The translations under genes and the position numbers were made by a program. The notes below the pieces were generated by a model. It did not search any database. It worked only from the letters and a program-made list of their open reading frames with translations, and was not told where the DNA came from. From contig NZ_CP021850.1 of the NCBI RefSeq assembly GCF_002896855.1, positions 707,665 to 771,664 of the forward strand: DNA of 64,000 nucleotides, given 5' to 3'. The stretch's first letter is position 1; every line of letters begins with the position of its first letter. Shown here in pieces: positions 61,942 through 64,000 of this stretch. Source of the stretch: Clostridium thermosuccinogenes. Its GTDB lineage: Bacteria; Bacillota; Clostridia; Acetivibrionales; DSM-5807.

Positions 61942-61975
61942 AAAATACCTGCCAAAGTCAGCAGGTATTTTATTT
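61942..61975. terminator. Bidirectional terminator after the MalY/PatB gene
   Basis: AAAATACCTGC (61942-61952) pairs with GCAGGTATTTT (61961-61971), followed by T-rich sequence. Confidence 0.85.
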
Positions 61976-62087
61976 TATGATTTCCGTGCTTATGGAGAAG
62001 CAAGTTTTCCGGTAGTTTTTCATAGTATCACAATACCGCAATATAACCAACCAGACCCGATGCAGGATAGCAAACAGTTCTAACTTG

Positions 62088-62116
62088 TTGATTTAAACAC
62101 CAAGTCATGATACATT
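62088..62116 (+). promoter_or_regulatory. Possible promoter of ispD
   Basis: TTGATT (62088-62093), 17 bp, TACATT (62111-62116), about 40 bp before the start codon. The match is moderate. Confidence 0.45.
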
Positions 62117-62157
62117 ATTTTGTATAAGCCTGCAAAAATAAAAGGATGGAGGTTGTG

Positions 62158-62874
62158 ATGAAAAAGAGCAAAGAGGTTTTGGTGAGCGCAGTGGTGGTTG
62201 CTGCCGGAAAAGGTACCCGCATGCACATGGATAAGAACAAGCAGTATATTGAGATCGGAGAAGTGCCTGTTCTTGCCCGGACTTTGCTGACGCTGCAGAA
62301 GTGTGGCAGGGTAAGCGAAATCATCGTGGTTGTTAACTCCCAGGATATTGTTTACTGCAAACAGGAAATAATAGACGGCTATGGTCTTTATAAGGTGAAA
62401 AAAATTGTGGCTGGCGGAGAAACAAGACAGAATTCTGTGTATAACGGGCTTCTCGATGTAAGCCAGAACTGTGAAATTGTGCTTATACATGATGGGGCAA
62501 GACCTTTCGTCCGGGAAGAGAGCATTGAGGAAAGCATAACTGCGGCATTGGAGCATGGTGCCTCATGTGTTGCGGTACCTTCCAAGGATACAATAAAAAG
62601 TGCGGATGAGAATGGTTTTGTTAGCGGAACCCTGGACAGGAAAGCCCTATGGATGACTCAAACGCCGCAGACATTTAGATACCAGCTGATAATGGATGCC
62701 CATAAAAAAGCTATAGATGATGGATTTGATGGCACGGATGATGCCGTACTTGTTGAAAGGCTGGGATTTCCTATCAAACTCGTGATGGGAAGCTACGACA
62801 ACATTAAAATCACAACCCAGGAAGACTTGATATTGGGAGAGGCTATTGCCGACAGCAGGGAGTACTATGGATAA
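62158..62874 (+). CDS. ispD: 2-C-methyl-D-erythritol 4-phosphate cytidylyltransferase
   Basis: A 238-residue nucleotidyltransferase of the MEP isoprenoid pathway. The CTP-binding loop is VVAAGKGTRMHMDKNKQYIEI, VAGGETRQNSVYNGL is the ribose-contact motif, and LIHDGARPFV and TDDAVLVERLG are also as in IspD. It makes CDP-ME from MEP and CTP. The start at ATG 62158 has GGAGG six bases upstream; an ATG at 62146 is part of that site. The gene for the next-but-one step (ispF-like) is convergent, with a repeat between them. Confidence 0.95.
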   Translation: MKKSKEVLVSAVVVAAGKGTRMHMDKNKQYIEIGEVPVLARTLLTLQKCGRVSEIIVVVNSQDIVYCKQEIIDGYGLYKVKKIVAGGETRQNSVYNGLLDVSQNCEIVLIHDGARPFVREESIEESITAALEHGASCVAVPSKDTIKSADENGFVSGTLDRKALWMTQTPQTFRYQLIMDAHKKAIDDGFDGTDDAVLVERLGFPIKLVMGSYDNIKITTQEDLILGEAIADSREYYG

Positions 62875-62946
62875 ACGGGAATTATATCTCTCTGTAAATT
62901 TTCATAGTGTATTGCATGTTTTCATAAATCCATAGTCAACAGCCAC

Positions 62947-63083
62947 ATATAACGAGGTTGAAAATGTCCACCACCCCATATAGGTGGAGAGTATCTAATT
63001 CCACAATGGACAGTGAGTTAAAATCTCCCGCCTCGTTGAAACGGTGTGTTGAAATTGCTACGCAATTTTTCCGTTGTTTAAAG
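62947..63083 (-). repeat. Dispersed structured repeat, copy B (between ispD and ispF)
   Basis: The inverted copy of the element at 54821-54958. On the minus strand the order is AACGG/CCGTT (63075-63040) around AAATTGCGTAGCAATTT, then AACGAGG (63037-63031) to CCTCGTT (62957-62951). The inner hairpin reads CCACC/GGTGG where copy A has CCATC/GAGGTGG pairing, so the stem is kept. Small base changes are scattered, mostly in loops. Confidence 0.8.
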
Positions 63084-63255
63084 CTGCCGGCTATTTTCAA
63101 AACTCTTTTCTCAATATCGTGTTTGCCAATTCTTGCTGAAAGGTTGTCAGCTTTATCTTACAAGCTGACCGGCTTATCATATGCTTAACCATGCCCTTCA
63201 TACAGGCTTTTAATATCGGGGTTTGTCTCATTTAAATCCGAATTTGGAGTAAAGC
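63084..63255. other. Remainder of the ispD-ispF gap
   Basis: Between the repeat and ispF there is no supported gene. It contains a short imperfect hairpin (AGGTTGTCAGCTTTATCTT with AAGCTGACC) near 63141-63172. Confidence 0.35.
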
Positions 63256-63726
63256 CTAAACTACCATTACGCAGCTGAATACCTGTATACCCAAGCCCTG
63301 ACCGAACTGTGTCAGACCTTCGCCTGTTGTGGCTGTTATTCCGATGCAGTTTTCCGGAATGCCCAGCAGATTTGAAAGACTAGCCCGTATTTCGGGTATT
63401 TTGGGAGTTATCTTTGGAGTAAGGCATTCTATCGATATTGAGACATGAACGATTTTGCTTTCCCCCAGATATTTCATCGCTTCCGCCAGGTATGCCTTGC
63501 TGTCGGTTATGCCATGTTTCAGGCACATTTCATCGCTGACGGGGCCTAGTATGTTGACACAGGTTACCCCGGAAATGGCATTTGTTAAAGAATGCAATAT
63601 GACATCAGCATCGCTGTTGCCCTGGAGGGGAGCATGACCTTCAAACACAACACCGCCGAGGATAAGCTTTTTTGTCTTGTCATTAAAATCAAATCTGTGA
63701 CTGTCCTGACCAATGCCTACTTTCAT
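63256..63726 (-). CDS. IspF-like protein, divergent in active-site motifs
   Basis: A 156-residue protein with the IspF fold signature: GIGQDSHRF (Asp8, His10) and DADVILHSL (His45) give the three zinc ligands of 2-C-methyl-D-erythritol 2,4-cyclodiphosphate synthase. Other hallmarks are altered. The GDIG...FPD segment is VNILGPVSDE, the AHSDGD loop is GNSDAD, and the TTTEKLGFTGRGEGI motif is ATTGEGLTQFGQGLGI. It may be a clostridial variant of IspF, or a paralogue with another role. ATG 63726 has AGGAGT upstream. It is convergent with ispD. Confidence 0.75.
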   Translation of the reverse strand: MKVGIGQDSHRFDFNDKTKKLILGGVVFEGHAPLQGNSDADVILHSLTNAISGVTCVNILGPVSDEMCLKHGITDSKAYLAEAMKYLGESKIVHVSISIECLTPKITPKIPEIRASLSNLLGIPENCIGITATTGEGLTQFGQGLGIQVFSCVMVV

Positions 63727-64000
63727 AGCTGTTTACTCCTTCTATGTATTTACAACGATTATATATCACTATTATACGACAAGCAAGCGTATTGACATAG
63801 GGATTTTGGTATATTATTATAAATGATAAGAATCCGACCCCATTGGGCCCTAATGGCTTGAAATTAAATAGCTATATTGGTTTTTGATTAATATGGTTTC
63901 CCACTGACAACAGTGGACTGTCGGTTTGTAAACAACAGCTAATAGCTGAAAGCTAACAACTGAAAATAAATCTATGACGGGACTGCGAAAAGTGTAGCAT
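63727..64000. other. Right end of the window
   Basis: No gene is supported. It is AT-rich, with a short hairpin-like CCATTGGGCCCTAATGG near 63839-63855 and a low-complexity AGCTAA/AACAACT stretch near 63929-63965. Confidence 0.4.

Overview
The window looks like chromosomal DNA of an anaerobic, spore-forming, low-GC Gram-positive bacterium of the class Clostridia. The signs are a CtsR-McsA-McsB-ClpC operon, Rex, CwlD, spore photoproduct lyase, a SipW-type signal peptidase with TasA-like proteins, AGGAGG-type ribosome sites and frequent TTG/GTG starts. A cellulolytic relative of Clostridium/Acetivibrio thermocellum would fit, but that is inference. No rRNA, tRNA or CRISPR array was seen.

Layout. 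1-6.6 kb: carbohydrate-uptake locus (partial solute-binding protein, two LplB/YtcP-type permeases, a PHP metallohydrolase, a GH38-like glycosidase). 7-9.5 kb: nucleosidase-like protein, spore photoproduct lyase and an SDR enzyme. 9.9-15.4 kb: a CsoR-type regulator with a dispersed thiol-redox set (TlpA, CcdA, glutaredoxin, thioredoxin-reductase-like enzyme). Two matching ACCC-N5-GGGT palindromes lie over the ccdA and glutaredoxin promoters. An IS4-superfamily element sits inside this set. 15.9-26.2 kb: two convergent operons. On + are a membrane protein, a HEAT-repeat protein and a NarL-type response regulator. On - are a PilT-like ATPase with altered catalytic motifs, a histidine kinase, an enlarged SipW-type peptidase, a DUF5305-like protein and four small secreted TasA-like proteins. 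I read this as one candidate surface-fibre system with its own two-component control, and as the best candidate here for an undescribed system.

26.4-38 kb: cwlD, trpS, an ABC-F ATPase, rex, tyrA-aroF, a second copy of the same IS (one base different) and an EF-G paralogue. 38.4-45 kb: a DUF4349 lipoprotein, then a probable muropeptide-salvage operon (double GNAT, PIG-L deacetylase, serine hydrolase, NamZ-like muramidase, MurR-like regulator). 45.5-50.2 kb: ctsR-mcsA-mcsB-clpC with a clear CtsR operator. 50.5-53.1 kb: two convergent paralogous membrane glycosyltransferases. 53.2-54.6 kb: a different IS. 55-64 kb: radA, a small conserved protein, carD, a PIN/TRAM protein, two PLP enzymes of sulfur amino-acid metabolism, ispD and a divergent IspF-like protein.

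A structured repeat of about 135 bp occurs twice in opposite orientation, in the radA leader and between ispD and ispF. Its two stem-loops are kept, with changes that preserve pairing.
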